Shown: positions 43,691 through 55,330 of the stretch, piece by piece
Position numbering within the stretch: the stretch's first letter is position 1
Layout: each line of letters starts with the position of its first letter
NCBI RefSeq assembly: GCF_000005505.3
Contig: NC_016132.3
Location: 26,712,501-26,776,500 of the forward strand
Length of the DNA: 64,000 nt
Reading direction: 5' to 3'
DNA from: Brachypodium distachyon
Lineage: Eukaryota > Streptophyta > Magnoliopsida > Poales > Poaceae
Notes under the pieces: model-generated
What the model was told of the DNA's origin: nothing
What the model saw: only the letters and a program-made list of their open reading frames with translations
Databases searched by the model: none
Made by a program: the position numbers and the translations under genes

Positions 43691-46600
43691 TGAAGCGATC
43701 CCCCCCGTACAGGGTTCGATCTCTGTGCTTATTTGTGCTAGTCCCTGGATCGACTCACTAGCACACAGAGTTTCAAGATGTAATACCAAGATACAAAGGT
43801 CAAAAGTACTTTATTACATCGTATCATCCGGAACTTAATTGTACTTACAAACTTGCATAACCCCTTGGGTCAGCATAACAAATAGAGTTCCAAAATAACC
43901 AAATATTGTTTCACAAATGGCAGCGGAAAAGGTGGAGCAAATGGGCCACATCTACCCACAGAGGAGAGAGCATGTTGGAATGTAAGCACATGACCCAAAG
44001 AACATCGACGAACCTCACTCCTCGTCAAATTCACCTGCATTATTGATTGCAGCCACTACGTGGTCAATACATTGAATGTATTGGCAAGTTCACCTGGAAG
44101 TTATAACAGATCCTACCAAGTATATGCAATTGTGGTATAGTGGGGTTTAGGCTTTATGGCGTGGTAGCAAAACATAGTTTATCTTATTACAAATGAATGT
44201 TACAATATTGTTAACTAATGGACACCGGGTAGAAACATCAATGCTCCTAAATCCCAAGTTCAAACCATTCATTTTATTTAAGAAATTGGAATGAGTGAGA
44301 CCTTCCTTACAGCCCCCATATCTAGTTGCTCATGATTGTCCGTAACCGGGGACACGGCTAAGTACTTAGTTTGACACTCTCGAGAGGTTGTACACATTCC
44401 CCACAAGAAATCGACGTGTTAATCCCTTGCTGTCCTCCGGGTGGAGTAGCAACGGCATCGACTTAAGAATTTTCAGAACATAATCCTCCAGACCACCTGA
44501 GGGACCCGCGCTCCCACCTACACAACTACCTCAGTACAATCCCTCGGATCTGGGTTCATATTTCTTACTCCATCCAGCCAGAGCCCATTTAGCTTGTGGT
44601 TGTACTGGAAGCTACTAAACAGGAAACTAGTCCAGTCTCTGATACCCCGGGTGGCATTCCACATTTGCGACGCAAGCGCTCCCCGAATCCACGGAAGAGA
44701 CGTCCATGGACGATCCATCTCCGAATCCACGGAGACTCGACTCAGAGGGACCCACAGAAATGGACTTGACGTTGCATAACATCTCAAAATCTCAAAGCAG
44801 TCCACCCAGGATGGTTCATTAGGGTTGTTTTGCCAAGTTTCCAAAATCACTTCACATCATTATTTATTTCATAGTGATTGAGATTCCCTCCCACGTTTAC
44901 TAACATAGCATGACTAAGCAATATCTAATCACGGTGGCTATTGGTGGAGGATTCATGGCAAGGGTAACCCTATAGCTAGTAGGTCAATCATAGCTAGCAT
45001 AAGTACGAGTAATAATCCTATCAATGCATTCTACAAGCAACACTAATGCATAACTATTTTCAAAACAATAATAATGGGATATGATCAAAGTGAACTTGCC
45101 TTGGTAGCAGTTGGAGTTCAAACACTCGTCACAATCACAAGGTTCGCTCTCCGAGAAAACTATACGATCAAACAAACATACACATACATAAACACACAAT
45201 TCACATCACGACAAAATAAGATATGCTATGATGCAATGCAACATGTGACAAGATTGGGTTTATTTTATTTGGGTGATCAACTGATCCTAAGCATTAATAA
45301 TTAAAACAAATGCATTAGGGTTTTAAACAAAAAGGCAAAAACAATTGATTAAAACCCTAATTTATGGTTTCATTGGCATCAGTCAAATAATTTAATTCAA
45401 AAAATTTATTTATCTGTCCCAATGGATAGAGGACAATAAAACAAATTTTTGGGCACTAGTTTCAATTAAAAAGGATTTATAAATAATTAGTAATGAATTA
45501 AATGGCATAAAATGCCTTTCTGTAAAATGACTGTGATTCAAATTTTAAACAGTGCCAAAAGATTCTACAGGTTGGGAGCTTTCCAAAAAGGTAAAGTTTG
45601 TCAAATTTGGCCAAAGGGTTTAAAAGTTATAAGCATTTGAAGTTACAGGAACTTTTCTGCAAATGTGCCATTTAATTAAACCGGGATTAAGTTTTTATTA
45701 AAAACCGTGACACATGGCAGCCTCCCATTGGTGCGTACCGGTTCGTTTTAAAGAATTAAAATGTTCTAATCTTGGCCGTTGGCCAAGATCTGACAGCTGT
45801 GAGGGCTCGGGGAAGGAGACGGGCGTGAGTGGCACGACAAGACGAAGGCCGTGACGCGGTCGGCGCGGCGAGACGAGGTCCGAGGCAACGCCTAGGACGA
45901 CGGAGGGTCTCGGCGGCGTGGGCGCGGGCTCCGGCGAGGTCGGGCAGCGCTACTCTGGCTGCTAGGGTGCACCAAAGACGAAACCGTGCACGTCAACACG
46001 TGTGCACTGTCGAGAGGGTCCAGAAATTTCAAGGCTCGGGCGAGGAGACTCACTGGCGAGGTCGACCCGAAGCGAAAACGGCGACGGCGGGCTCCTTGCT
46101 CAGACGAGGAAACTCGGTGGCGTGGGCGCGTGCGAGAGGGGGCGAGCAGAGGGGAAAGAGACGGGGAGGCTAGGGCTTTATAGGGGCGTTCTCGGCAAGG
46201 GGAGGAAGCCCGGAGCGAGGAGATCACGGCGGGGATGGCGCGGCAGCGCGTTTGGAAAGCGCGGGCATCGCGGCGGCGTTCGCGGGCGCCTTCCCTGCGG
46301 GGAAGAAGACCTTGACAGGCGGGCCCCACCTATCAGTGGCTCGCGGGCGCGCGCGTGCGGCGTGGGCGGGCTGGGCTGCGGCGCGGGGCAGGTAAGTGGG
46401 CCAGTTCGGCCCAAAACGGCCGGGCCGGTCCGTTTCTTCCCCTTTTTTTTCCTTTTAGCCTTTTCTCTTTTTCCTTTTCTGATTTCTTTGATATCTTTTG
46501 ATTTTGAACTCAAAATTAATCCAAATAAATTCCAGAAAATTTGTAAAATCATGTTTTATCATGATTCAACTTTTGGGAGTAATTTCCCCTCAAAATAAAA

Positions 46601-46908
46601 TATATAAAAATATATTTTCCCTATAAATGCTTTTAGGGCTATATAACTATTTAAATAAAATAGTTTTTCAACTCCAAATAATTATCCAAAAATTATGGGA
46701 TTGCCTATTTATGCAATAAACCCTTTTATAGATAAACCCTATTGGTTTGAGGATCCAAAGCTCAAATGGGTGAAACCCTAGGGTTTAAAATGAAATAAAA
46801 CCTTTTTAAAGCCTTTTGCGATTTCAATTTGAATTCAAATATGCAATTGTGGCATGATGCTCATGGATGCAATGGATATGAAAGGTTTTGGAATTTTGGG
46901 ATGTTACA
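43691..46908 (-). repeat. TE3 LTR, ~3.2 kb
   Basis: Bounded by TGTAACATCCC (from 46908, minus) and a CTTCA end at 43691 next to the primer-binding site. The part at 45780-46440 is GC-rich and yields long overlapping open frames on both strands; these are judged non-coding LTR sequence. The remainder is AT-rich. TE1 integrase resumes at 46909. Confidence 0.7.
46167..46178 (-). promoter_or_regulatory. TATA box in TE3 LTR
   Basis: On minus CCTATAAAGCCC, followed by CTAGCC and a C/T-rich stretch. This is a typical plant LTR core promoter. Confidence 0.6.
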
Positions 46909-46913
46909 CCTCT

Positions 46914-47763
46914 TTTTCCTCGGCTTCTGTATACATGGTCACTCGCGGAGAGTCATGTTCAATGTCAGCTGGTAAGACATCTTCCGCCCCGTATACGAGA
47001 AAAAATGGCGTATATCCTGTGGAGCGATTTGGAGTCGTCCTGAGACTCCATAGCACGGCTGGGAGTTCATCTAGCTAGCATCCTGGAGTGTGTTCCAATG
47101 GCTCAATTTGCTGAGGTTTTATGCCGGCTAAAACCATACCGTTTGCTATCTCAACTTGTCCGTTGGACTGATGATGTGCCACTGAGGCGATATCCATCCG
47201 GATTTTCTTTTCCGCGCTAAATCGCGCAAAAGACCCCTCTGTGAAGTTTGTTCCATTGTCCGTGATGACGCTGTGCGGGTAACTGTATCTCAAGATGATA
47301 TCCTTCAGAAATGGCACCGTGACTTGCCGTCACATTTCCGTATTGGCTTCACTTCAATCCATTTGGTGAACTTGTCAACCATGGCCAAGATATGCGTCAT
47401 GCCTCCTCTCGCCCGCTTGAAGGGTCCCACCATATCCAAACACCAAACAGCAAACGGCCATGTGATTGGGATGGTCTTTGAGCTCAGATCCTGGCATGAC
47501 CATGTCTTCTGCTTCTTGCAATGCACTCGGCCAATAGAAACCATGCCGGAATGCCTTGGCCACCAACGTTCTGGAGGATGCATGATGACCACACTGTCCC
47601 TGGTGAATATCCCGGAGCATTTCTTGTCCTTCTTCCGGCTCAACACAGCATTGCAAGATGTTAGTGACACTTCTCTTGTATAGCTCACCATTGATAATGG
47701 TGTTTTCCTTTGCTCTTCTCTGAATCTGCCTTGCCGACACCTCCTCTTCCGGCAGATTCCCAT
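46914..47763 (-). pseudogene. TE1 integrase, C-terminus missing
   Basis: Minus-strand frames give the integrase core: WPFAVWCLDMVGPFKRARGG with the first catalytic Asp, then SVITDNGTNFT with the second and a SNGQVE motif. It continues [20 protein letters not shown] and stops abruptly at the TE3 border (46908). The last 150 or so residues expected in Gypsy integrases (compare TE2 at 57280-57700) are absent. Frameshifts occur near 47310. Confidence 0.8.
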
Positions 47764-48781
47764 CCTTGAGGCAGGACATTATTGATTGCACCCAAGCCGG
47801 CACAGGACGATTTACGAAAACTGGTTCGTCTATCTCCATTGGTTCAACCGCCATTGCCTCAGCCGAGTTAGCGCGCTCAGTCCCCGGGTTACCAGAACCG
47901 CTGCCGCTGTCAATGTCCATTGGAGTGATGTCAGCTTCTGAGCTTGCCGGAATAAATATGGATTCTGATTCTGGTGACGGCTTGATTGATGGCTTGCGTA
48001 GATGCTCCAATGCAACACCGGCCGGGATGGCTTGTCGCGTTGATCCAAGCTTTGACAAAGTGTCGGCAGCCTCGTTCTCCGCCCGCGGTATGTGGTGAAA
48101 CTCGCATCCTTCAAAGTGGCCACTAATCTTCTGCACATGAAAACAGTATAGCGCCATATTGGCATCCAACGCATCCCAATTGCCAGAGGCTTGCTGGACC
48201 ACCAAGTCGGAATCACCAAAACATTGAATCCGGCGAACACCGATTTCCTTCGCCATCTTCAGTCCGTGAACAAGTGCCTCATACTCGGCGACATTGTTGG
48301 ATGCTGCAAAATGAATTTGCAATACATATTTCAGTTGGTCGCGCTTGGGCGAAGTGAGAACTATGCTGGCACCAAGCCCACTTTTCATTTTGGAGCCGTC
48401 AAAATGCATCTTCCAGTAGCTATTTTCAGGTGGTGTCGGTTCATACTCCATCTCGGCCCAATCCACCAGGAAATCCGCCAGCGCCTGAGACTTCACTGCA
48501 TCTCGTCTGTCGTACTGCAGCGTGTAGGGTGCTAACTCAATAGCCCATTTAGCTATCCGACCACTTGCATCTTTATTGCTCATGATTTCCGAGATGGGTG
48601 CTTCACATATGACCCGGATCTGATGTGCATCAAAATAAGGCTTCAGCTTCTTTGCCGCCATATAAACACCGTATGCCATCTTCTGGTAGTGAGGATAATT
48701 CTGTTTTGATGACGATAACACCTCCCTCAGGTAATATACCAGCCTCTGTACCAACTCGCCGTCTTCATCTCTCTCCACCAC
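47764..48781 (-). pseudogene. TE1 RNase H and integrase zinc-finger region
   Basis: A long minus frame carries the RNase H domain: FDGSKMKSGLGAS with its catalytic Asp, NNVAEYEAL with Glu, and GDSDLVV with Asp. An acidic linker with PMDIDSGSGSG and VEPMEIDEP follows, and then, overlapping the integrase entry, DIHQGQCGHHASSRTL with AKAFRHGFYWPSAL. The zinc finger loses its final CxxC to a frameshift around 47520. Confidence 0.8.
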
Positions 48782-49860
48782 TATGATGGCGCTGACGACT
48801 CGGTTTGTTTGCTGCTATATATAACAACATCGGCTCTTGCGCCATTGGCGAGGCTAATATCGGCGCCGTAGCAATCATCTTCTTCAGTTCTTGGAAGGCA
48901 ACCTCTGCCTGTTGTGTCCACACAAATTTGTCGGTTTTCTTCATCAGCTGGTATAAGGGCATTGCCTTTTCACCCAGCCGACTTACGAAACGACTTAACG
49001 ATGCTAAGCATCCAGTGAATTTCTGCACATCTCTGAGAGATTTTGGCAGTTTCATTCTCTCACATGACTCGTTTCTATACCTCGGCTCGATACCAGGAAT
49101 CCGAGTAGCTTCCCTGCCGACACAGCGAATGTGCATTTGGCCAGGTTTAGCTTCATTCGAAATCTCCTTAAATTTGCAAACGTTTCTCGGATATCATCCA
49201 GCAGCGTGGCACTTTCTCTGGTTTTTATGACGACGTCATTGACATATACCTGCACATTTTTGCCGAGTTGGTCGTGCAAGCATTTCTGCATGCATCTTTG
49301 GTAAGTAGCCCCTGCATTTCTCAAACCAAACGGCATAGTGCGATAGCAATAAGCCCTGAACGGGGTGATAAAGGATGTCTTTATTTGATCATTAGGGTTC
49401 AGCGGTATCTGTTGAAAACCGAAGTACGCGTCTACAAAAGACAACAACTCACACCCGGCAGTGGAGTCGATCACTTGATCGATCCGAGGCAACGGAAAAG
49501 GATCTTTGGGGCATGCCTTGTTCAGGCTAGTGTAGTCGATACACATGCGCCACATGATGGCAACAGTTGGGTCATCTTTCTTCTTCTCTACCATGACCGG
49601 GTTTGCAACCAGTCAGGATGCAACACATCCATGATAAAGCCGGCAGCTAGAAGCCAGGATATCTCTTACGATATGATCTTCCTTCTGTCATCGGTGAAGC
49701 GTCGAAGGGGCTGCTTCACCGGTCTTGCGTCTGGCCTGACATGCAATGAGTGCTCAGCCAACTCCCTCGGCACACCCGACAAGTCTTGATTTGACCATGC
49801 GAAGATGTCCCGATTCTCACGGAGGAAGCTGGTGAGCTCGCCTTCCTATTTCTCATTCAG
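48765..49860 (-). pseudogene. TE1 reverse transcriptase with mutated catalytic box
   Basis: Minus frames give FAWSNQDLSGVPRELAEH (about 49800), CIDYTSLNKACPKDPFPLPR, MPFGLRNAGATYQR and then YVNDVVIKT. The last is normally YxDD, so the first catalytic Asp has become Asn (AAT). After LLGFLVSSRGIE the frame shifts, and the C-terminal part (FTGCLASLSRFVSRLGEKA) continues to 48765. An in-frame TAG lies near 49847. The protein cannot be active. Confidence 0.85.
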
Positions 49861-49980
49861 GCCGGCACCAATGATGACGGTGCGGTCCGGGAACTCACTG
49901 TCGACCGGAATCTTCTTTGTCTTCTTGGCTGCCTGGAAAGCCACACTTCCATGAGGGTTGGTCATAGCCGGCAGACCAAT

Positions 49981-50433
49981 CTATGCCGATTGACCCAGCG
50001 CAACGGCTTCTTGCAGCTTCCTCTTTTCGCCAGCAATAACCAGTGACTCAGCCAAAGCAGATCCTGCCGCCGCACACTCCATCGAACGCTTGTAGTTGCC
50101 GGTAATGGGGGTAGTCGCCATGAATTTGGCCAATGCCGGTCTGCCGAGCAACGCATGGTACGGACTGGAGAGGTCCACCACCTCAAACACCAAGTTCTCG
50201 GTTCGACAGTTCTTTCTGGTGCCGAATAAGACGTCAAGTCGGATCTTGCCTACCGGGGCACAAGACACTCCCGGCACAATACCATGAAAGGTAGTCCGGC
50301 TAGGTTCAAGCATGTTATCAGTAATGCCGAGCTTGAGCATCGTGTCTCGGTACAAGATGTTTATGCTGCTCTCATTATCAATGAGAACCCGAGTAAACGA
50401 CATTGATGTCAGGCCCAATGAGTGTCGGGTCAA
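49981..50433 (-). pseudogene. TE1 aspartic protease with altered active site
   Basis: The minus frame reads SFTRVLIDNESSINILYRDT, where related elements have DGGSS, and then HALLGRPALAKFMA. The Asp remains, but the two Gly of the flap-facing loop have become Asn and Glu. Both changes can come from G-to-A transitions. Upstream (50434-50702) is linker sequence cut by the TE2 insertion. Confidence 0.75.
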
Positions 50434-50702
50434 CCACTAGAGCATACCCACCAGGATTAGGCATGACCTTGGGATGATCTGCCTGGTTCCAGCTGAGCTC
50501 CTGTTCCGACCAGTACATGAACTTCGGCACTGCCGGCATAACAGCGTTGACTTCCATCTCACGCCTGCGCTGGCTCTGCTTGTCGGTCGGCTACGTGATA
50601 AAGATCATGTAGCTCTGGTGATGGTCCTTGTACTCATTTCTTCCGGCATATTCCGGGATTCCTTGGTCTTCCACTTGATTGACAGCATTGTTTGCCGGAG
50701 GG

Positions 50703-51721
50703 TGTCGTCGCTCGGTGCTCCGACACCGGGGGCGTGCAGCCACGTCCCCTTTTTAGGTTCGGTAGGGGCGTCTAGGGCGGAGACCCGGTGATCGCCGGCA
50801 CGGCCGATGAGGCCCAGCGGGGCCGGTGAGACAAAGTGCTAAGGGTGCGCGCAAGTCCAAGAATAGGTGCACGCACGTTTTTTACCCAGGTTCGGGCCAC
50901 TCGGAGGTGTAAAACTCTACGTCCTGCCTGTCTGAGCTGATATTGATTACGAATCAATCGTTTACAAGTTGCCGGGCAAGTTCCCGGGCTTCCTCTCAAT
51001 GTCTAAGTACTCCTTACTGCTCTCTGTTGGCTGTCTACTGGAACCAACTGATCCTCTATCTAACGAGCCAGCGAAGGGGACTTGTGGAACTAAACGACTG
51101 TCCAACTAACCAACCAACAAAAAAAAAACCCCTTTGACCGTCGGCATGGGTCCTCCTTTTATACATAAGGGGATGCCACATGTGCCACGGTGCATGAGCT
51201 ACAAGTGTCCAACGGGGAGGCATGCAAACCCCCCGGTGAGCTGGTGGCGTGCATGGGTGCCACCTCCGCCGCTAGGGGTCTAAGACCCTGGGGTAGGATT
51301 AGACAACCACTGTTCCTTGGATCGGACGGGTAACTACCCGTCGGTCGGCTCGTTTACTGAGCCGTGCGCCTTGCTCCTCGCCTTGGTGGGACCGCGCGTC
51401 CCGCGCCCGCCACGCGCCCGCGTGGCGCTGTCCACTGGGCCCCACGCCCGAGGCGGGGGCACGCGTCCGGAAAACCGCAGTCCCAGCAAGTCGACCCCGG
51501 GAAGCACCCGGGCCCAACGCACCCGGGAACCCCTTCCCGGGAAGCAGCTTCCCGGAAGGTGCCCAGGCGGGAATATTCCCCGAAGCCCCGCTAGCCCCTT
51601 TCGGGCTGGTAGCTTGCCGGGGAGCTCATAGACGCTCCCCGGGATGAGACCTTCCTGGGAACCCAGGAAAGGAGCCCGCGCGTCGCGCAGCGGTGGTACC
51701 CCGGGTGACACTGGTGCGACA
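50703..51721 (-). repeat. TE2 3' LTR, 1019 bp
   Basis: In element orientation it runs from TGTCGCACCAG (51721) to CGACGACA (50703), giving TGTCG/CGACA inverted ends. A polypurine tract precedes it. It contains the GTTTTTTACCCAGGTTCG tract (plus strand, 50876-50893) and a TATAAAAGG box. The right copy at 63399 has the same start. Confidence 0.88.
51154..51165 (-). promoter_or_regulatory. TATA box in TE2 3' LTR
   Basis: On minus TATGTATAAAAGG. The matching site in the 5' LTR (about 63855-63866) reads ATCTGTAAAAGG, so the TATA core is lost there. Confidence 0.65.
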
Positions 51722-51732
51722 GTAGCCCCCGG
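51722..51732 (-). other. TE2 polypurine tract
   Basis: On minus CCGGGGGCTAC sits directly before the LTR start TGTCGC. Confidence 0.75.
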
Positions 51733-51849
51733 GCGTGGGCCGGCATCACCTGTTCCCAGAAGGGTCTTCCCCTGGTCGGTTGCCGAGCTACGGCCTTAAC
51801 CGATGCGTGGGCCCCGATCAGCCGCGGGCCCTCGTCCCTGGCGGGAGAT

Positions 51850-54512
51850 GTGCGCCACAGTCGCCTTCTTCCGCCCCGGCTATAACGGCGAGGCGCTGAG
51901 GAAGCTCCGGCACGCCATCGCCTCCAGCTTTTACGAGCACGGGGAGACGTAGAACTTCCCGGCGGGCACCGAGCACCAGGACAACGATTTCCGGGTGTTC
52001 GCGCGCTTCATCCTCTGTGGCATGGTGCCGCCCTTCGCTCTGTTCCTCCACGCACTGATGGAGTCTTATCAGTTGCGGGTGGCGCAGCTCCACCCCACCT
52101 CGTTGTTCCTCCTCGCCACCTTCCAGTTCCTCTGCGACGCGTTCGTGGGGGTGATGCCGTCGGTGGGGCTCTTCCGCCACTACTTCTACCCGCGCATCGA
52201 CAACGCGAAGGCTATGTCGTCAGGGGTGGTCTTCCGCGCCTGCGACCAGATGAAGTCCGAGTTCATCGTCCGGGCGGGGAAGAAGATGGACCCCACCCGG
52301 GTCCCGCACGCTCCCCCGCAAGCACCCCGTGGGAAGCAGGTGCTCGCGGAGAGCGAGGGAGGGTCCGAGCCCAGCTGGCCCTCCTTCCGGTCGCTGGACG
52401 ACAAGGCAGGCCAGGTGGCTGCGTCCCCGGAAGTCGTCGCCGTGGAGGACGACGACGAGGAAAGCAGCGACAGCGCGACCTTGATCGTGAGAACATCGAG
52501 GGCGTTCACAGCGGCCGCATCCATCTCCTCAACGGCGACGTCCGCCTCCGAAGTCCTCCTCGCCGGCAAGTGCCGGCAAGAGGGCGAGGAGCGATTCCCC
52601 GCCCGGCACACTAAGCAAGAGGACGCACGCTGACGCCGGCGGCACCGCCGACCCCGCAGCCGCGGGGGTCCGCAGCGGCGCGGCGTGTCCCCTGGCGACC
52701 CAGCCCCAACGGACGCAGGGCCGGCCCCGGGTATGTCTTCGTTGATTCTCTGCAACTGCAATTTCTGTTAGGCAAACTCACGAACATACATTCTCCTTCT
52801 GCAGTGAGCGGCAGCTCGCCCGCGGCAAGCTTCTTGGACGCTCCCGCAGGCGCAGGCGAGGTAGGGGAGGCTACCCCGGGAAGCCCGACGGCCACACAAG
52901 GTAACCGCCCCGGTCGCCCTTGTCCGCCTTCGATAGCTCCAGCCATCGCCGATGCTCATGCTTCTCATTGCTGCAGGCACAGGTGCGCCCCTGCCAGAAA
53001 CGGGCGCACCCCTGGTCGACCCTGACTCGGTCGTCGAGACCGCGGGGGCGGAGGTGGAGTCGGAAACGGCTCTCACGTCCGGCCCCGCTGCGACGGACAC
53101 AGCGGCAGCAGAGGACACCACCGCCGCCGTGACGGCACCTTGCGACGCGCCCGAAGCCGCGGACGTGGCCGGCTCGGGCTCACCTATCGTCCAACAGGGG
53201 GCAACCCCTGCTGGTGGCAGGGAGCCTTCTCCAACCCCGGGGTCTCTGAGCGCAGGCGCGGGGGAAGTTGCCGGGGAAGGACGGCAAGACCCCCGGGAGC
53301 AAGTTGGCGACCCCGCGCCTTGCCCCACTTCGGCAGCAGGGGCTTCATCATCCTCGGGGACTCTCCCCGAGACCGACCTCGGCACCCTCGGCGGGGTCAC
53401 TTGGAACCCCCTTACCTGGGATCCGAGCGTCTTTGAGCGGGGGCACCGGTTCTTGGACGCCGTCCGGGACCAGCAATTTGCCTTCATCACCTCCTACAAC
53501 GAGTTGAGGGAACACCACACCGCCGCCAAGAGTCAACTCGGCGAGGTGCGGGAGGCCGTGGAGAGAGAGCGGTGCGAACTCTCCCGGCTGCGCGGGGAGG
53601 CGCGCCTCGCCGAAGAGGAGGCGCGGCTGGCCCGGCAAGCCCTGGAGGCCGCTCAGGAGCCGGTAGTCCCCGAGACCGAGCTCCGTCGGCAACTGGAGGT
53701 CCAGCGCGTGGAGCTCCAAGGAAGGCTCGACACGATGGCGGCAACTCTCGAAACGGCCCGGAAGGAGCATGCCGAGGTGCTCGCGACGGCCCAGACGTGG
53801 CTGGACGAGAAGAGCGAGCTGATTGCCAATTACCGCGGCGAAATACAAGGCCTCCGCGTCCTGCTGGAGGTGCAGGTCAAGGCTGCCGAGGATGCGGCGA
53901 GAGCGGCGGCTCGGCACGAGGCCGAGCTCAACTCCGCCAAAGACAGAGCAGCCAGGCTCGAGGCTGAGTTGGCCGCCGTCCAGGAGGAGCTCGCCAAGGT
54001 CGGCGAGGCCAACACGACCAAGGCCGCAGAGCTTGCAAAGCAAGGCCAAGAAGGCCGCGCAAGATGCCCGACTCCATCACAACACGCTGATCGGGCAGCG
54101 GCAACTCGAGACGGAGAAGCTAACGAAGATTGCCCAGTCGCTGCGCGACTTGCTGCCCAAGTTCGAGCTGCAGGCGGCGGAGGTGGACGGCACGGACGTC
54201 ACGACGCTGATCCCCTTCTTCTCCAACTTGGTGGGGAAGCTCGGGGCGCTCGATGTCTGGATCGCCAGGTATGGCGCCAACGAAGTCGCCAACTGCGCTC
54301 GGGAGGTTGCCGGGACAATCCTCCCGCGGATTCATCTCCGGGACCCGGAGTTTCCCTTCGAGTCCCTGCTGGACGGTTGGTCCGACAGCGAGGACGAGCC
54401 CACGCACACCCATGCAGTGCACGAGTTCGTCGACGAGGTCGTCGAGCGGATGCAGATGAAGCCGGAGCCTGATCTCCCTGCCGACCCCCCAGCCGAAGAC
54501 GGCGACAACTAG
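51850..54512 (+). pseudogene. TE2 antisense gene: 'putative gypsy type transposon' domain plus coiled coil
   Basis: Plus-strand gene opposite to TE2 pol. The first block (to 52730) encodes VPPFALFLHALMESYQLRVA and then FVGVMPSVGLFRHYF, the same domain type as in TE1. A TAG at about 51949 breaks it and no proper start is present. GT-AG borders give blocks ending 52730, 52805-52900 and 52977-54512. The last block is Ala/Glu-rich and has a long coiled coil (about 53480-54130), then a 1-base frameshift near 54040, and a conserved-looking C-terminus (FFSNLVGKLGALDVWIARYG, then acidic) to TAG 54510-54512. Only about 130 bp separate it from the polypurine tract, against about 800 in TE1, so the 5' part and promoter appear deleted. 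Confidence 0.75.
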
Positions 54513-54687
54513 TTGCCGCAGCCCCCAGCCGTGCTCGTTGCTTCCACTGTACTTTCTTTTGTTTGCTTCCCCTGCAAGTATGGCGCTTAGCGCCGTTTGA
54601 ACAATCATGTTCCGATTAGCCCATGTAATCATTGAACACTCAGTTAATCGTGCTCTTAAAACTGCTTAATTTTCGTCCCTTATTCCC

Positions 54688-55330
54688 GAGGCTGCCTCAC
54701 GGGGTGGTTCCCTTAGTCTTTGCGCGTTACGCCTTGTGTTGCCGGGGACTCGCATGCCCCACCCTTGACCAGACCAGGGACCCGGGACGGACCCGTGGTG
54801 CCGACCTGGGGCCAAGGGGTAGGCGGCGAGCCACTCCACTTGCGGGATAACTACTCCAAGCCATGCCCTCCCGGGACAGACCCGGGAGCCACACGGGGAG
54901 TGCACTCCCCCCGCAAGCGCCCTCCGTACACCCTGACGACGCGCAGGCTCCGGGACCACACTTGGCGAAGCAGCGTTAACACTTAGTTAAGTAAACTTTC
55001 CGACAAGTTCGTTGTTCCTGATGCTGTCTAGCGGGGTGGCCCCTTTTAGCCCTTTGCGTATTTTGCCTTGTGTTGTGGGGGACTCGCGCGCGCCTCACCC
55101 TTGACCAGACCAGGGACCCGGGACGGACCTGTGGTGCCGACCTGGGGCTAAGCGGTAGCGGGGAGCCACTCCACTTGCGTGGTAACTACTCCAAGCCGTG
55201 CCCCTCCGGGATGGACCCGCGAAGCCCCACGGGGAGCGCACTCCCCCCGCAAGCGTCCCTTTTAACACTCCGGCTACGCGCGGGATCTGGGGCCCCACCC
55301 AGCGGGACAACGCTCAGTTTCGTTCAGCTC
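54688..55330 (+). repeat. ~300-bp direct duplication in TE2 spacer
   Basis: 54688-54990 and 55020-55330 share long blocks such as ACCCTTGACCAGACCAGGGA and CTCCCCCCGCAAGCG in the same order, with about 10-15 percent difference by eye. Confidence 0.85.

Larger units (their letters stand above)
43377..46908 (-). mobile_element. TE3: LTR and leader of a Gypsy-type element inserted in TE1
   Basis: On minus the element starts TGTAACATCCC at 46908, runs through a 3.2-kb LTR to about 43691, then has a primer-binding site matching initiator tRNA-Met at 43688-43677. About 300 bp of leader follow, and it stops near 43377 without gag or pol. The TGTAACA start and tRNA-Met site suggest a chromovirus/Tekay-like Gypsy family. 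The second LTR and all coding sequence are missing. Confidence 0.7.
37031..50702 (-). mobile_element. TE1: Gypsy retrotransposon with antisense ORF, interrupted twice
   Basis: On minus the order is protease, reverse transcriptase, RNase H and integrase (50433 down to 46914). TE3 then interrupts it. Next comes a plus-strand gene region (38569-42771), a polypurine tract and the 3' LTR at 37031-37743. TE2 inserted at 50702, upstream of the protease, so TE1's gag and 5' LTR should continue to the right of TE2 beyond the window. The plan (pol on one strand, a 'putative gypsy type transposon' ORF on the other) is seen in some grass Gypsy families of the RIRE2/Retrosat type. Family name not assigned. 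Confidence 0.8.

Noticed and set aside
45829..46598. Long frames (up to 198 codons) on both strands in GC-rich DNA
   Set aside because: They lie inside the TE3 LTR around its TATA box and have no domain.
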